Shown here: piece after piece, positions 1 to 9,001 of the stretch
Layout: every line of letters begins with the position of its first letter
Numbering within the stretch: the stretch's first letter is position 1
Assembly (NCBI GenBank): GCA_050952465.1
Contig: JBMNKZ010000006.1
Location: forward strand, 62,001 to 126,000
Length of the DNA stretch: 64,000 nucleotides
From: DUPU01 sp050952465
GTDB lineage: Bacteria > Bacillota > Dehalobacteriia > Dehalobacteriales > Dehalobacteriaceae
Reading direction: 5' to 3'
Translations under genes and position numbers: made by a program
Notes under the pieces: model-generated
Seen by the model: the letters and a program-made list of their open reading frames with translations, nothing else
Told to the model about the DNA's origin: nothing
Database searches by the model: none

Positions 1-524
1 TTATGGCGATTGGAGCAAGACCATTTGTTCCGCCCATACCTGGTACGGATAATCCCAAGGTTATTACTGTAAAGGATCTTAGAACAGCTCCTATTGGCAA
101 AAAGGTTGTTGTCATTGGGGGCGGTCCCACTGGTGCAGAGGAAGCAATTGCCTGGGCTCAGGAAGGGAGGGATGTAACGGTAATAGAAGCTATGGATGAT
201 TTGGCCAAGACAGCGCCTTATGTTCATCATATGGCAATAATGCTTGAATTTGAAAAACCAAACGCTCCTAAAGCATTGCTCAATACAAAATGTACCCAAA
301 TTACTGATGAGGGTGTCTGGACTGTCGACTCCGATGGCAAAGAAAAACTATATGTGGCAGATACGATATTGATCGCTGCCGGCATGAAGTCATTGAGAGC
401 GGAGGCTGAAGCTTTTAGGGAATGCGCCAAGGAATTCCGCCTGATCGGTGATTGCCGAAAACCCCAGACTGTGTACGAAGCCAACAGGGATGGTTACAAT
501 GTAGCTAAAGGATTGATACTATGA
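1..524 (+). CDS. Enoate/2,4-dienoyl-CoA reductase-like flavoenzyme, C-terminal part (5' end outside window)
   Basis: This is the last ~174 codons of a gene that starts before the window. The segment aligns end to end with the C-terminal quarter of the 653-residue flavoenzyme encoded at 5348-7309, including the dinucleotide-binding motif VVVIGGGPTGAEEA, the strand DVTVIEA and the closing block RLIGDCRKPQTVYEANRDGY. It is therefore the NAD(P)/FAD-binding end of an old-yellow-enzyme-type reductase that would normally also carry an FMN barrel and a [4Fe-4S] cluster. The ATG at position 3 is internal, not a start. It is a paralogue, not a copy, of the downstream gene. The substrate cannot be told from this part. 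Confidence 0.82.
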   Translation, partial: MAIGARPFVPPIPGTDNPKVITVKDLRTAPIGKKVVVIGGGPTGAEEAIAWAQEGRDVTVIEAMDDLAKTAPYVHHMAIMLEFEKPNAPKALLNTKCTQITDEGVWTVDSDGKEKLYVADTILIAAGMKSLRAEAEAFRECAKEFRLIGDCRKPQTVYEANRDGYNVAKGLIL

Positions 525-592
525 TTTTATCATAATGGCATGACTATTGTTTGCACACTATGGTAACATATTACAACAATTCAAGATAATGG

Positions 593-621
593 TTGACGGA
601 ATAAACGAACCTAATTATAAT
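593..621 (+). promoter_or_regulatory. Sigma-A promoter for the first solute-binding protein gene
   Basis: TTGACG at 593-598 and a perfect TATAAT at 616-621 are separated by 17 bases. The site lies 63 bases before the ATG at 685. It also shows that the longer reading frame opening at 547 cannot be the translated form, because that start lies upstream of the promoter. Confidence 0.75.
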
Positions 622-684
622 ATAAGTGAACAAGTTCATATAGCGTATCGTATCCTATCCAAAAGAAAAAAAGGGGGAAAGTGT

Positions 685-2253
685 ATGAAAAGGTACGTAT
701 TTTTAGTACTGGTTCTCATGTTGGTTTCGGCACTGCTTAGCGGCTGCGGTGGAAATGCAGGGAGTGATCCATCCGGTGATGCACAGGGCGAAAAAGAGCC
801 GGTTGCAGCTGAACCGGAAGAAAAGGTCATCTATACCAGCATTTATTGGGATTACTGGTCATTGGACCCGGCTATTTTCGCTCACAAACAGCCTAATGCC
901 CTTGTTACCGGTATCTATGAAGGTTTGGTTGCGTATGATGCTAATATGAAACTTGTTCCGTTGCTGGCTACCTCCTGGGATGTTTCCGATGACAGGCTTG
1001 AGTATGTTTTTCATTTGCGTAAGGACGTAAAATTTCATAAAGGCTATGGTGAAATGAAAGCCAGCGATGTTGTCTTTACATTCCAAAGAATGAAGGATCT
1101 GGGCAACAAATCAACGGCCGGCGCCATGTTGGGTGTAGATAATTTTCAAGTTGCTGCTGCTGATGACTATACTGTTAAATTTACCTTTAAAACCGTTGAT
1201 CCTGCCTTTATGACCCATATGGCACTATGGTGTGGTTTTATCGTCAGTCAAGCTGCCGTTAATGATCTCGGAGAGGCTTTCGAACGTAATCCGGTTGGCA
1301 CCGGTCCCTTTGAATTTGTCAGTGCAACCTGGAAGGAAACTACGGAAATGGCCAAATTTGCTGATTACTGGGGCAAACCGGCTGGTGTTGACCGTGTTAT
1401 CTGCTACTATATCACCGATGAGGACACTATGTACAATGCTTTTCAATCCGGGGAACTTAATATGATCAACTCTGAGAGCAGTGTAAAAAATGCTGAATAT
1501 GCCGCCCGTGATGATGTTAAAATGACTGTTGGCGCTTCCAACCAGGTAATCGGTTTTGGACTTAGTACCGCAATTAAACCCTTAAATGATATCCGGGTTC
1601 GTGAGGCTATTTTCCTGGCGATTGATATCGATGATTTTGTTCAAAATTTTCTTGATGCGGAGCAGAAGAAAACTACCTGTATGATTCCTGAATCCTGTTC
1701 CTATGCTCTAAATGATTGCTTCATCCAGGAATATAGTATTGAAAAGGCAAAGCAATTACTGGCCGAAGCAGGCTATCCCAATGGTTTTGACTTGGAGATC
1801 GGTACCACTAATGATTCACGTGCTGAAGCTGCCGCTGTGCTGCAGTCCTATTTAGCAAAAATCGGCATTAATGCTAAAGTAAGTGCTTTAGAATTGGCTG
1901 CTTTTGGTGAAAAGGCGGAAGCCGGTGAATTCGGTATGTGGTATTGCGGTTGGACTGCCAGTGTATTGCCGGATGATTTTCTGGTCCGGGGATGGACCAC
2001 TGACGGCATCTTTAATTACAGCACTTTCCACGATGCAGCATATGATAAACTGATTACCAGTGCTGTTGCTGAAACCAATGAAGACCAGCGTGCCCAATAT
2101 TACTATGATGCCCAGCGTTATCTAAGAGACCAGTATGTATATTATCCCATGTATACCCTGAGAAAAGTCATTGTTACTACCGACAATATCAGCGGTGATC
2201 CTTTCACTACATTGAGATATCCCTTTAATTTCCAGACGTTGGAGATGAAATAA
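685..2253 (+). CDS. Family-5 ABC solute-binding lipoprotein (DppA/OppA type), copy 1
   Basis: The 522-residue product has a basic N-terminus, a hydrophobic stretch and a lipobox LLSGC with the lipidated Cys at residue 21, then a Gly/Ser/Glu linker and a full-length SBP_bac_5 domain. It should sit on the outer face of the membrane and capture a peptide-like or other organic ligand for an ABC importer. No permease or ATPase gene is nearby, so it is an orphan binding protein. The ATG at 685 was chosen because it follows a GGGGGAAAG ribosome site and gives a proper signal peptide. It is closely similar to the protein at 3559-5130, sharing for example the block GEMKASDVVFTFQRMKD. The ligand is unknown. 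Confidence 0.88.
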   Translation: MKRYVFLVLVLMLVSALLSGCGGNAGSDPSGDAQGEKEPVAAEPEEKVIYTSIYWDYWSLDPAIFAHKQPNALVTGIYEGLVAYDANMKLVPLLATSWDVSDDRLEYVFHLRKDVKFHKGYGEMKASDVVFTFQRMKDLGNKSTAGAMLGVDNFQVAAADDYTVKFTFKTVDPAFMTHMALWCGFIVSQAAVNDLGEAFERNPVGTGPFEFVSATWKETTEMAKFADYWGKPAGVDRVICYYITDEDTMYNAFQSGELNMINSESSVKNAEYAARDDVKMTVGASNQVIGFGLSTAIKPLNDIRVREAIFLAIDIDDFVQNFLDAEQKKTTCMIPESCSYALNDCFIQEYSIEKAKQLLAEAGYPNGFDLEIGTTNDSRAEAAAVLQSYLAKIGINAKVSALELAAFGEKAEAGEFGMWYCGWTASVLPDDFLVRGWTTDGIFNYSTFHDAAYDKLITSAVAETNEDQRAQYYYDAQRYLRDQYVYYPMYTLRKVIVTTDNISGDPFTTLRYPFNFQTLEMK

Positions 2254-2299
2254 ACTTACCGCAAATTTACATTATTCTTCAGAAATTTAAATTAATAAA

Positions 2300-2346
2300 T
2301 AAGTCTAGGTGTTTGTGCAGATTTATGCTGTATACACCTAGACTTA
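2300..2346 (+). promoter_or_regulatory. 13-bp inverted repeat between the binding-protein and cupin genes
   Basis: TAAGTCTAGGTGT (2300-2312) is perfectly complementary to ACACCTAGACTTA (2334-2346) with a 21-base loop. It ends 6 bases before the AAGGAG ribosome site of the next gene. No run of T follows, so it is not a typical terminator. It could stabilise or process the mRNA, or be a protein-binding dyad. Confidence 0.45.
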
Positions 2347-2367
2347 TAAATTAAGGAGTTAAAAATT

Positions 2368-3216
2368 ATGACTGAAAAACATTTTGACAGGTATTTCATA
2401 AATGCGGATAGGAAGCAATTTAACCCCCAGGGGAAGCTTGATATGATCAGTTCAAAAAAACATGATTTGATTGGTTTTTATTTCCACAGCGCCTGGTATA
2501 AAAAACCTTGTGTAATTGAGGAAGGGGAATATGCGCTGGCATATGATGAACTATTTGCTTTTGTCGGACAGGATATGGATAATCCCCGGGAATTGGGTGC
2601 AGAGTTATCCTTCACGATCAACAGTAAGGAGTATATAACCGATAAAAGCTGTATGATTCTTGTTCCCAAGCATGTGCCCCATGGACCGGTCAAATTTAAC
2701 AGAGTAGACAGACCTGTTTTTGGGTATGTGGGTGGTGCCAGCCGTGAAAAAGTAGCCCTGCCAAAGGTGCAATGGACAAATATTGGCGGGGAATTGGATT
2801 TTAAAGATTATGTATTGCATTTCAACGGCGTTGATGATGATGAGGCCATGTTCGAGGTTTTCCGCCTTCATGGCGAGGATGATAAGATGGTCGGGTCATT
2901 TGGCGGAGTTTTTTACGGCAAATTTAGATGGTTCCGGACCACAACACCGCATGATTATGTATTTGCTCCGGAAAGCCATGCACACAGTCTGCCGGAAATG
3001 CTCAATTTTTTCAGCACCGATCCGGATGATCCCTATGATCTTGGTGCCGAGATCGATATGAAAATAATGGGCGAAGAGTATCATTTTAATCAGACCACTG
3101 CTTTGTTCATACCTTCCAATCAACCTCATTGTCCCTTAAATATCAAAAAAGTAGACAGACCCTTCATGTTCTTTACTTTGATGCCTGACTGCAAGGTATA
3201 TTTGCTTGATAAATAG
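2368..3216 (+). CDS. Tandem cupin-like protein of unknown function
   Basis: This 282-residue soluble protein has no signal peptide and consists of two related halves. Each half contains the sequence pattern LGAE-(hydrophobic)-(K/E)EY followed by (V/I)P..(V/Q)PH and a VDRP motif: LGAELSFTI...VPKHVPHGP...VDRPVFGY in the first half, and LGAEIDMKI...IPSNQPHCP...VDRPFMFF in the second. The pattern suits a duplicated double-stranded beta-helix (cupin) fold, but the full metal-binding cupin motif is not obvious. An AAGGAG site sits 10 bases before the ATG. It lies between two substrate-binding lipoprotein genes, so a role in handling the same substrate is an inference. No function is assigned. Confidence 0.7.
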   Translation: MTEKHFDRYFINADRKQFNPQGKLDMISSKKHDLIGFYFHSAWYKKPCVIEEGEYALAYDELFAFVGQDMDNPRELGAELSFTINSKEYITDKSCMILVPKHVPHGPVKFNRVDRPVFGYVGGASREKVALPKVQWTNIGGELDFKDYVLHFNGVDDDEAMFEVFRLHGEDDKMVGSFGGVFYGKFRWFRTTTPHDYVFAPESHAHSLPEMLNFFSTDPDDPYDLGAEIDMKIMGEEYHFNQTTALFIPSNQPHCPLNIKKVDRPFMFFTLMPDCKVYLLDK

Positions 3217-3330
3217 TTTAGCGGTACAAAAATTTAAATGTGATTAAATATATAAAAAATATATGGCTGTTTACCTATTGATGGGAATGTTGTGTTTTAC
3301 TAAAATTAGAGGAATATGATGGAAATAATG

Positions 3331-3359
3331 TTGACTAAATTAACATATTAAGGTAAACT
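3331..3359 (+). promoter_or_regulatory. Sigma-A promoter for the second solute-binding protein gene
   Basis: TTGACT at 3331-3336, a 17-base spacer and TAAACT at 3354-3359 lie about 200 bases before the ATG at 3559. This leaves a long untranslated leader in the otherwise gene-free stretch 3217-3558, in which nothing else was recognised. Confidence 0.6.
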
Positions 3360-3558
3360 AAAAATGAACAGGTTCACTTATGGTTAAATATAAATAATAG
3401 TTTAAAAGGTTTTTTATGCGGGTAAGTAAAATAACTTCGGAAAAGTAAGAGAAAGTATCGTAAAGGAAGGTGATAGGGCTTACATTATAGTGCTTGTTTA
3501 CAATAGGGGAAGACGCTGATCATGTCACCAAAAAAATTAGGGAGGGGAATAAAATTTT

Positions 3559-5130
3559 ATGAAAAAATGCGCATTATTTTTAATCGTACTTTTTCTAATT
3601 CCTATGATTCTAATCGGATGTGGCAGCAATAACTCTGCCGAAAGCAATAGTTCTGCCGGAAGTGATAGCTCTGAGGCCAATGAGCCTGCGAAGGAAAAGG
3701 TGCTATATACCTGTAAAAATTATGATTATGCGTGTATGGACCCTGCCAAATATGCATATTATCAACCTTTTGCCTTATCCGAAGATGTTTATGAGGGTCT
3801 GGTAGCTTTTGATCCTGATAAAAATATTATCCCAAGGTTGGCCACTGACTGGAAAATTTCCGATGATTATCTGCAATATACCTTTACCCTGCGTAAAGGC
3901 GTCAAGTTCCATAAAAACTATGGTGAAATGAAAGCCAGTGACGTTGTCTTCACCTTTCAGCGCATGAAGGATATGGGTGCGGATTCCACTGCCGGTAAAG
4001 AGTTTGGTATTGACAATATTGAGGTTAAAGCCTTGGATGATTATACCGTCCAATTTACTTTTAAGAAACCGGACCCTGCTTTCTTGACCCGTATGGCTCA
4101 ATGGTGTGGTTTTATTGTCAGTGAAAAAGCTGTAACGGAACTGGGTAACGATTACGAACGTAATCCCATCGGAACAGGCCCCTTTGAATTGGTTAAGGCT
4201 GAGGCACAGCAGGTAGAAGAAGGTATGCGCTTCAAAGACTATTGGGGAACACCCCCCGACTTGGACCGGGTCGTTTGCTACTACATCACCGATGGCAACA
4301 CCATGTTCAACGCTTTTGATTCCGGGGAGCTTGATATGATCTACTCGGTAGATGATATGAAAAACCTGGAGTACTCCAAACGGGATGACGTTTGGATTAA
4401 GGAATTCCCCTCCCCACAAATACGTGTTTTATCTATGAATTGCAATTTTAAACCACTGGACGATATCCGTGTGCGTCAGGCTATCTTTTATGCTATTAAC
4501 CGGGATGATTTTATTAACAACTTCCTGCAGGGAATGCAGACTGCCACCAGTGCAATTGTTCCTGAAGGTGACAAATACGTCCTGAAGGATAACTTTAAAA
4601 CCGAATATAGTCCAGAAAAAGCAAAAGAACTACTGAAAGAAGCAGGTTATCCCAACGGCTTCGAGATCGTTTTGGGAGTTCCAAACGATGAAAGCAAGAA
4701 CGTTGCTGTTGTCCTTCAAGATTACTTGGCCCAGGTTGGCATTAAAGTTGATGTGCAAGCTTTAGAATTTGCAGGCTGGATGGATAAGGCCAGGGCCGGC
4801 CAATGGCCCATGTGGTATTTGGGCAGGACTTCCAACGTATTGCCTGATACCTTCATGAAGTTCTTTATGACGGACTTTATCGGCAAAAGCAATTTTAGCG
4901 CTTACAGCAACCCTGAGTTTGACAAATTGTGCAATAGAGCATTTACAGAAATGGACGAAGCAAAACGGACAGAAGCCTATTATGAAGCTCAAAGATATTT
5001 GAAGGATCAATATGTGGTTTACCCATTCTATACCCTTACCAAAAGAGCCATTTGCAAAAAATCTGTCAGCGGCGATATTTTCGACCCGTGCAGTACTATC
5101 CGCTTTCAGTTGGTTAAAAAAGAACAGTAA
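3559..5130 (+). CDS. Family-5 ABC solute-binding lipoprotein (DppA/OppA type), copy 2
   Basis: The 523-residue product has a lipobox LIGC with Cys at residue 21, a Ser/Asn/Glu-rich linker and one SBP_bac_5 domain of normal length. It would bind a peptide-like or other organic solute outside the cell. It is a paralogue of the 685-2253 product with long shared blocks (YITD, NPIGTGPFEL, AKELLKEAGYPNGFE) but clearly diverged, so the two may see related ligands. AGGGAGGGG lies upstream of the ATG. The next gene encodes the flavoenzyme of 5348-7309, mirroring the flavoenzyme/binding-protein order at the left edge. No transporter membrane subunit is encoded in the window. Confidence 0.88.
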   Translation: MKKCALFLIVLFLIPMILIGCGSNNSAESNSSAGSDSSEANEPAKEKVLYTCKNYDYACMDPAKYAYYQPFALSEDVYEGLVAFDPDKNIIPRLATDWKISDDYLQYTFTLRKGVKFHKNYGEMKASDVVFTFQRMKDMGADSTAGKEFGIDNIEVKALDDYTVQFTFKKPDPAFLTRMAQWCGFIVSEKAVTELGNDYERNPIGTGPFELVKAEAQQVEEGMRFKDYWGTPPDLDRVVCYYITDGNTMFNAFDSGELDMIYSVDDMKNLEYSKRDDVWIKEFPSPQIRVLSMNCNFKPLDDIRVRQAIFYAINRDDFINNFLQGMQTATSAIVPEGDKYVLKDNFKTEYSPEKAKELLKEAGYPNGFEIVLGVPNDESKNVAVVLQDYLAQVGIKVDVQALEFAGWMDKARAGQWPMWYLGRTSNVLPDTFMKFFMTDFIGKSNFSAYSNPEFDKLCNRAFTEMDEAKRTEAYYEAQRYLKDQYVVYPFYTLTKRAICKKSVSGDIFDPCSTIRFQLVKKEQ

Positions 5131-5164
5131 TAAAGAATACATTCAAGGAAATTTCTGAAGAGGA

Positions 5165-5284
5165 CTGTTGCAAAACAATGTTTCGGAACGGTTATGAACC
5201 GTTCCCTACGATATATCGCGAATAACTAATTGGTTATACCACGATATGTAGGGGCGATTATCAATCGCCCGCGTTTTGCAACAG
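5165..5284. repeat. MITE-like palindromic element with 12-bp terminal inverted repeats
   Basis: CTGTTGCAAAAC (5165-5176) is the exact inverse of GTTTTGCAACAG (5273-5284). Inside are two separate hairpins, GGAACGGTT/AACCGTTCC (5185-5205) and GGGCGATT/AATCGCCC (5252-5270), each with a 3-base loop. There is no coding capacity. The organisation fits a small non-autonomous insertion. The GGCGATT hairpin motif recurs in both 16S-23S spacers (near 19485 and 45035). Confidence 0.6.
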
Positions 5285-5347
5285 CCCCTTGAGGAAGGAT
5301 CCTATTGATGATAAGGGGAGGAAGACCCTTACGGAGAGGTGAATAAA

Positions 5348-7309
5348 ATGCAACATAAGATGCACAGTAAGTATCCACATTTATTTAGCCCGCTGAAAGT
5401 CGGTTCCCTGGTCATGAGAAATCGTATCGAATATGCGCCGCGCGGACTTTCTCATTATGCGCCGGGAGGCTATGCCACCATGGAGAACTTAATTTCTCTG
5501 GAGCAAAGAGCAAAAAGCGGTGCCGGATTGATTGTTCATGGAGAAACCGTTGTGCACAGCGCAACGGGGGGCGGTCATGACGGAGCAACTTTCGATGACC
5601 CTAAATTGATGCCTGACCTGATAAAAAATACCGATTTGATTCACCGTTACGGTGGTTTATCTTCTATTTCCCTCTGTCACCATGGCGGATGGGCCAATCC
5701 CAAACACAGCGCGGACGGGAAAATATATGGCCCCAGTACCATCACCAATCCTTATGGTGTTGTGGTAACTCCGATGAAAGAGGATATGATTGAGGAAATC
5801 GTGGATGCTTTCGCCAATGCTGCACATATGACACAATACGCCGGTTTTGATATGTGTCAGATTCACGGAGGCCATGGCTGGCTCTTTAGCCAGTTTCTTT
5901 CCCCCTTGCTAAATCAGCGTAAGGATCGTTTTGGCGGCAGTTTGGAAAACAGAGCTCGTTTTTCGTTGATGGTGGTGGAAGCGATCCGCAAAAAATGCGA
6001 AGATTTCCCTATTGAGTTTCGCATTTCCGGTGATGAATTCATGGAAGGCGGAGTCCATCTGGACGAGATGAAGGAATTTGCCCGGATGCTTGATGGCAAA
6101 GTAGACATCATCCATGTTTCGGCTACCTCTTTCTGGGATCCTCGTACCAGCTGCCGGATGTGCCCATCCATGTTCCTGCCTCATGGGGCCAATGTCTATC
6201 TAGCGGAAGAAATTAAGAAAGAGGTCAAAACGCTTGTTGCGACCGTTGGTTCCCTTGACGGTCCCGGTCAAATGGAAGAGATCATTGCGTCAGGCAAGGC
6301 GGATATTGTGGCTTCGGCCCGGGCTTTTTGGGCGGACCCCTTTTGGGTCAAGAAGGCCTTCAAGGGTGAAGAGGACGATATCACCCCTTGTGTACGCTGT
6401 AACCTTTGCATCAGCAGCCATTATGTTCCCTATGTGCCTTATTCCATCGGGGTTAGGCGCTGCACCGTGAATCCCAAAGTCGGATTGGAATGGGAAGAAA
6501 AATTTGTTGAACTAAAACCGGAGAAGAAGAAAGTATTGGTAGCAGGGGGGGGTCCTGCCGGGATGCAGGCAGCGATTACTGCGGCAAGCCTTGGCCACCA
6601 GGTGATTCTTTGTGAAAAAAGTGACCGGTTGGGAGGTGCTTTGAATTTAATCATCGGTCCGTCTTTTAAAACCGATTTCCAAAGATACTTGAATGTAATG
6701 TTATCACGCATTGGCAAACTGCCTATTGAGATAAGATTAAATACATGCGTTACACCGGAACTGGCGGAAAAAATAGGCGCAGATGTGATACTTGCCGCCG
6801 TAGGTGCAGAACCGATCATCCCAGATATTCCAGGCGTTGATAATAAAAAGGTAATTACTGTGGAAAATTTACGAAATACTTCGATAGGAGAGAAAGTTGT
6901 GATCATCGGGGGCGGTCTGATTGGCGCGGAAGAGGGTGTGGCCTTGGCCCAGGAAGGAAAAGATGTTACTGTGATTGAATTGCGGGACGGTCTTGCCATC
7001 GGGGCACCATATCTTCATTACTGTGCTTTATTAGAGGAATACGCAAAACCCGGTGCTCCCAAAACAGCTTTTAACACCAACTGCACTCGAATCACTGATG
7101 AAGGGGTTTGGGCGGTTGGTTCTAACGGTGTAGAGAAATTCTTTGAGGCAGATACTATCTTGCTGGCCGTAGGATTAAAGGCACGTAGCACGGAAGCGGA
7201 AGCCCTGCGGTTCTCTGCACCGGATTTCCGTCTTCTGGGCGATTGCAAGAAGCCGAGATCGATTTTTGAGGCAAATAGGGAGGGCTATGAAGCAGCCCGA
7301 GGTCTCTAA
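5348..7309 (+). CDS. 2-enoate / 2,4-dienoyl-CoA reductase-like FMN-[4Fe-4S]-FAD oxidoreductase
   Basis: The 653-residue product has the three-part plan of the trimethylamine dehydrogenase/2,4-dienoyl-CoA reductase/2-enoate reductase family. An FMN-binding old-yellow-enzyme barrel covers roughly residues 5-340. A [4Fe-4S] ligand set follows (C348, C351, C354, C372). The C-terminal half carries two Rossmann motifs, GGGPAGMQAA near 400 and GGGLIGAEEG near 520. Such enzymes reduce activated C=C bonds, or dehydrogenate amines, in the cytoplasm. The ATG at 5348 is preferred over the GTG at 5339 because GGAGAGG ends just before it at good spacing. It is followed by a weak terminator and a CoA-transferase/acyl-CoA dehydrogenase/ETF operon, suggesting a role in reducing unsaturated acids. 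The precise substrate is not shown. Confidence 0.85.
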   Translation: MQHKMHSKYPHLFSPLKVGSLVMRNRIEYAPRGLSHYAPGGYATMENLISLEQRAKSGAGLIVHGETVVHSATGGGHDGATFDDPKLMPDLIKNTDLIHRYGGLSSISLCHHGGWANPKHSADGKIYGPSTITNPYGVVVTPMKEDMIEEIVDAFANAAHMTQYAGFDMCQIHGGHGWLFSQFLSPLLNQRKDRFGGSLENRARFSLMVVEAIRKKCEDFPIEFRISGDEFMEGGVHLDEMKEFARMLDGKVDIIHVSATSFWDPRTSCRMCPSMFLPHGANVYLAEEIKKEVKTLVATVGSLDGPGQMEEIIASGKADIVASARAFWADPFWVKKAFKGEEDDITPCVRCNLCISSHYVPYVPYSIGVRRCTVNPKVGLEWEEKFVELKPEKKKVLVAGGGPAGMQAAITAASLGHQVILCEKSDRLGGALNLIIGPSFKTDFQRYLNVMLSRIGKLPIEIRLNTCVTPELAEKIGADVILAAVGAEPIIPDIPGVDNKKVITVENLRNTSIGEKVVIIGGGLIGAEEGVALAQEGKDVTVIELRDGLAIGAPYLHYCALLEEYAKPGAPKTAFNTNCTRITDEGVWAVGSNGVEKFFEADTILLAVGLKARSTEAEALRFSAPDFRLLGDCKKPRSIFEANREGYEAARGL

Positions 7310-7337
7310 AAATACTCTGGGGTTTGGCAATAAAGGT

Positions 7338-7367
7338 ACCCCCATAAAAGAAACGGGGGTCTTTTGT
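7338..7367 (+). terminator. Weak intrinsic terminator after the flavoenzyme gene
   Basis: ACCCCC (7338-7343) pairs with GGGGGT (7355-7360) around an A-rich loop and is followed by CTTTTGTT. The stem is short, so partial read-through into the CoA-transferase gene is likely. Confidence 0.5.
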
Positions 7368-7432
7368 TATGCCTTCAAATGGCGATACAGACCGCATATG
7401 GTATGAATGAGCGTATGGAAGGAGCAAATATT

Positions 7433-8998
7433 ATGGGGAAGTTTTTGACTGCGCGGGAGGCTGCTGCCAAGATTCCCGACGGTGCAACCATAGGCGTCGC
7501 AGGGATGGGTCTATCTGGTTGGCCGGAGGAGGTTGCCCAAGAGATTGCTAATCACTTCCGGGAAACAGGTCATCCCTGCGGCCTGAATATCAAGCAGGGA
7601 AGCACCATGGGTGACTGGCATGAAAGGGGAATTACGAGATTAGGAGTTGAGGGGCTGATATCAAAATGGTCGGCAGCTCATATCGGATCAGCTTTCGCCT
7701 TATGTGGGCTTGCCAGCGCAAACAAGATCCAGTGTCACTGCTTGCCTCAGGGTGTTATTGTTAATCTCTGGCGTGAAATAGCAGCTCATCGTCCGGGTCT
7801 TATTACCCGGGTGGGACTGGGTACTTTTGTTGATCCCCGGGTCGAAGGCGGCAGAATGAATGAATGCACAAAGGAAAACGTTGCTGAGTTAATTGAATTT
7901 CAAGGTGAAGAGTATTTATTTTACAAAAGTTTTCCCCTTGATGTTGCCCTGCTCCGCGGAACCACTGCCGATGAGGATGGCAACATCACTTTTGATAAGG
8001 AAAGTGTTATAAACGAAGGGCTGGCGGTAGCCCAAGCCGCGAAAAACAGCGGTGGTATCGTTATCGTACAGGTGGAATATGCGGCTAAACGCGGTACTTT
8101 ACATCCAAAAAGTGTGAAAATACCGGGGATATTAGTAGATTATGTGGTCGTGGCCACCAAGAAAGAAGCTTCTTGGCAGACCGAGGGGGTTTATTACGAA
8201 CCATCTTTTAACGGGGAAATAAAAATTCCTGTGGAAATGATTCCAAAGCTCCCTTTGACAGAACGGAAAATCATTGCCCGCCGCTGTGCTATGGAACTCT
8301 GTAAAGGTAATATTGTCAATTTGGGTGTGGGGATGGCCTCGGATGTTGCCAATATCGTGGCAGAAGAAGGATATAGCGATGTGATTACCCTAACAGGAGA
8401 GGCAGGCGCAGTAGGCGGGGTACCGGCATCACTCCCCAATTTTGGGAGTTCCTATAATCCTCAAGCCATTATCGAGCATGGAGCAATGTTTGATTTGATC
8501 GACGGCGGAGGTATCGACGTAACATGTCTTGGCCTAGGTCAAGCAGACAAATATGGCAATATCAACGTCAGCAAATTTGGTAAGCGCCTTATCGGTCCAG
8601 GTGGTCTTATCAATATTACCTGCAGTGCCAAAAAAGTCATTTTTTGCGGTACATTTATGGATAAAGCCAAAATTGAGATTATAGACGGAAAAATCAAAGT
8701 GGCAGAAGAGGGAATACGCAAAAAGTTTTTAGACCAAGTGGAACAGATCACTTTTGCCGGGAAATACAAAAAACCGGAACAGAAAGTTTTGTATGTCACT
8801 GAACGCTGCGTTTTTGAGCTTATTGACGGTGCCATGACCATTTTGGAAATTGCCCCGGGCATTGACCTGAAAGAAGATATTCTTTTGCATATGGATTTTG
8901 TGCCAAATGTTTCACCGGAATTAAAAATCATGGACAGTGCAATCTTTCAACAAAGCTGGAACGGGCTGGGCAGCACAATCTTGAAGGAAAGGGAATAA
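7433..8998 (+). CDS. Acyl-CoA:carboxylate CoA-transferase (family I, fused alpha/beta; YdiF/Pct-like)
   Basis: This 521-residue fused CoA-transferase has both halves of the 3-oxoacid CoA-transferase fold. The expected active-site glutamate lies in TGEAGAVGGVPA as E323, close to the catalytic Glu of propionate CoA-transferase and YdiF, and is followed by the glycine-rich block IDGGGIDVTCLGLGQAD. It would move CoA from an acyl-CoA to a free acid, so that the acid can enter the pathway without ATP. The ATG at 7433 was chosen because GGAAGGAG lies 8 bases upstream; in-frame ATGs further up lack such a site. The acyl-CoA dehydrogenase gene starts 3 bases after its stop. In this setting it corresponds to CarA of caffeate respiration, although a different acid is possible. 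Confidence 0.87.
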   Translation: MGKFLTAREAAAKIPDGATIGVAGMGLSGWPEEVAQEIANHFRETGHPCGLNIKQGSTMGDWHERGITRLGVEGLISKWSAAHIGSAFALCGLASANKIQCHCLPQGVIVNLWREIAAHRPGLITRVGLGTFVDPRVEGGRMNECTKENVAELIEFQGEEYLFYKSFPLDVALLRGTTADEDGNITFDKESVINEGLAVAQAAKNSGGIVIVQVEYAAKRGTLHPKSVKIPGILVDYVVVATKKEASWQTEGVYYEPSFNGEIKIPVEMIPKLPLTERKIIARRCAMELCKGNIVNLGVGMASDVANIVAEEGYSDVITLTGEAGAVGGVPASLPNFGSSYNPQAIIEHGAMFDLIDGGGIDVTCLGLGQADKYGNINVSKFGKRLIGPGGLINITCSAKKVIFCGTFMDKAKIEIIDGKIKVAEEGIRKKFLDQVEQITFAGKYKKPEQKVLYVTERCVFELIDGAMTILEIAPGIDLKEDILLHMDFVPNVSPELKIMDSAIFQQSWNGLGSTILKERE

Positions 8999-9001
8999 AA
9001 A

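Noticed and set aside
547..684. Upstream extension of the first binding-protein gene to a start at 547
   Set aside because: A TTGACG-17-TATAAT promoter lies at 593-621 inside it, it has no ribosome site and it would bury the lipoprotein signal. ATG 685 is used.
3775..4419. 214-codon minus-strand frame inside the second binding-protein gene
   Set aside because: Antisense shadow of a well-supported gene, with no ribosome site or family likeness.
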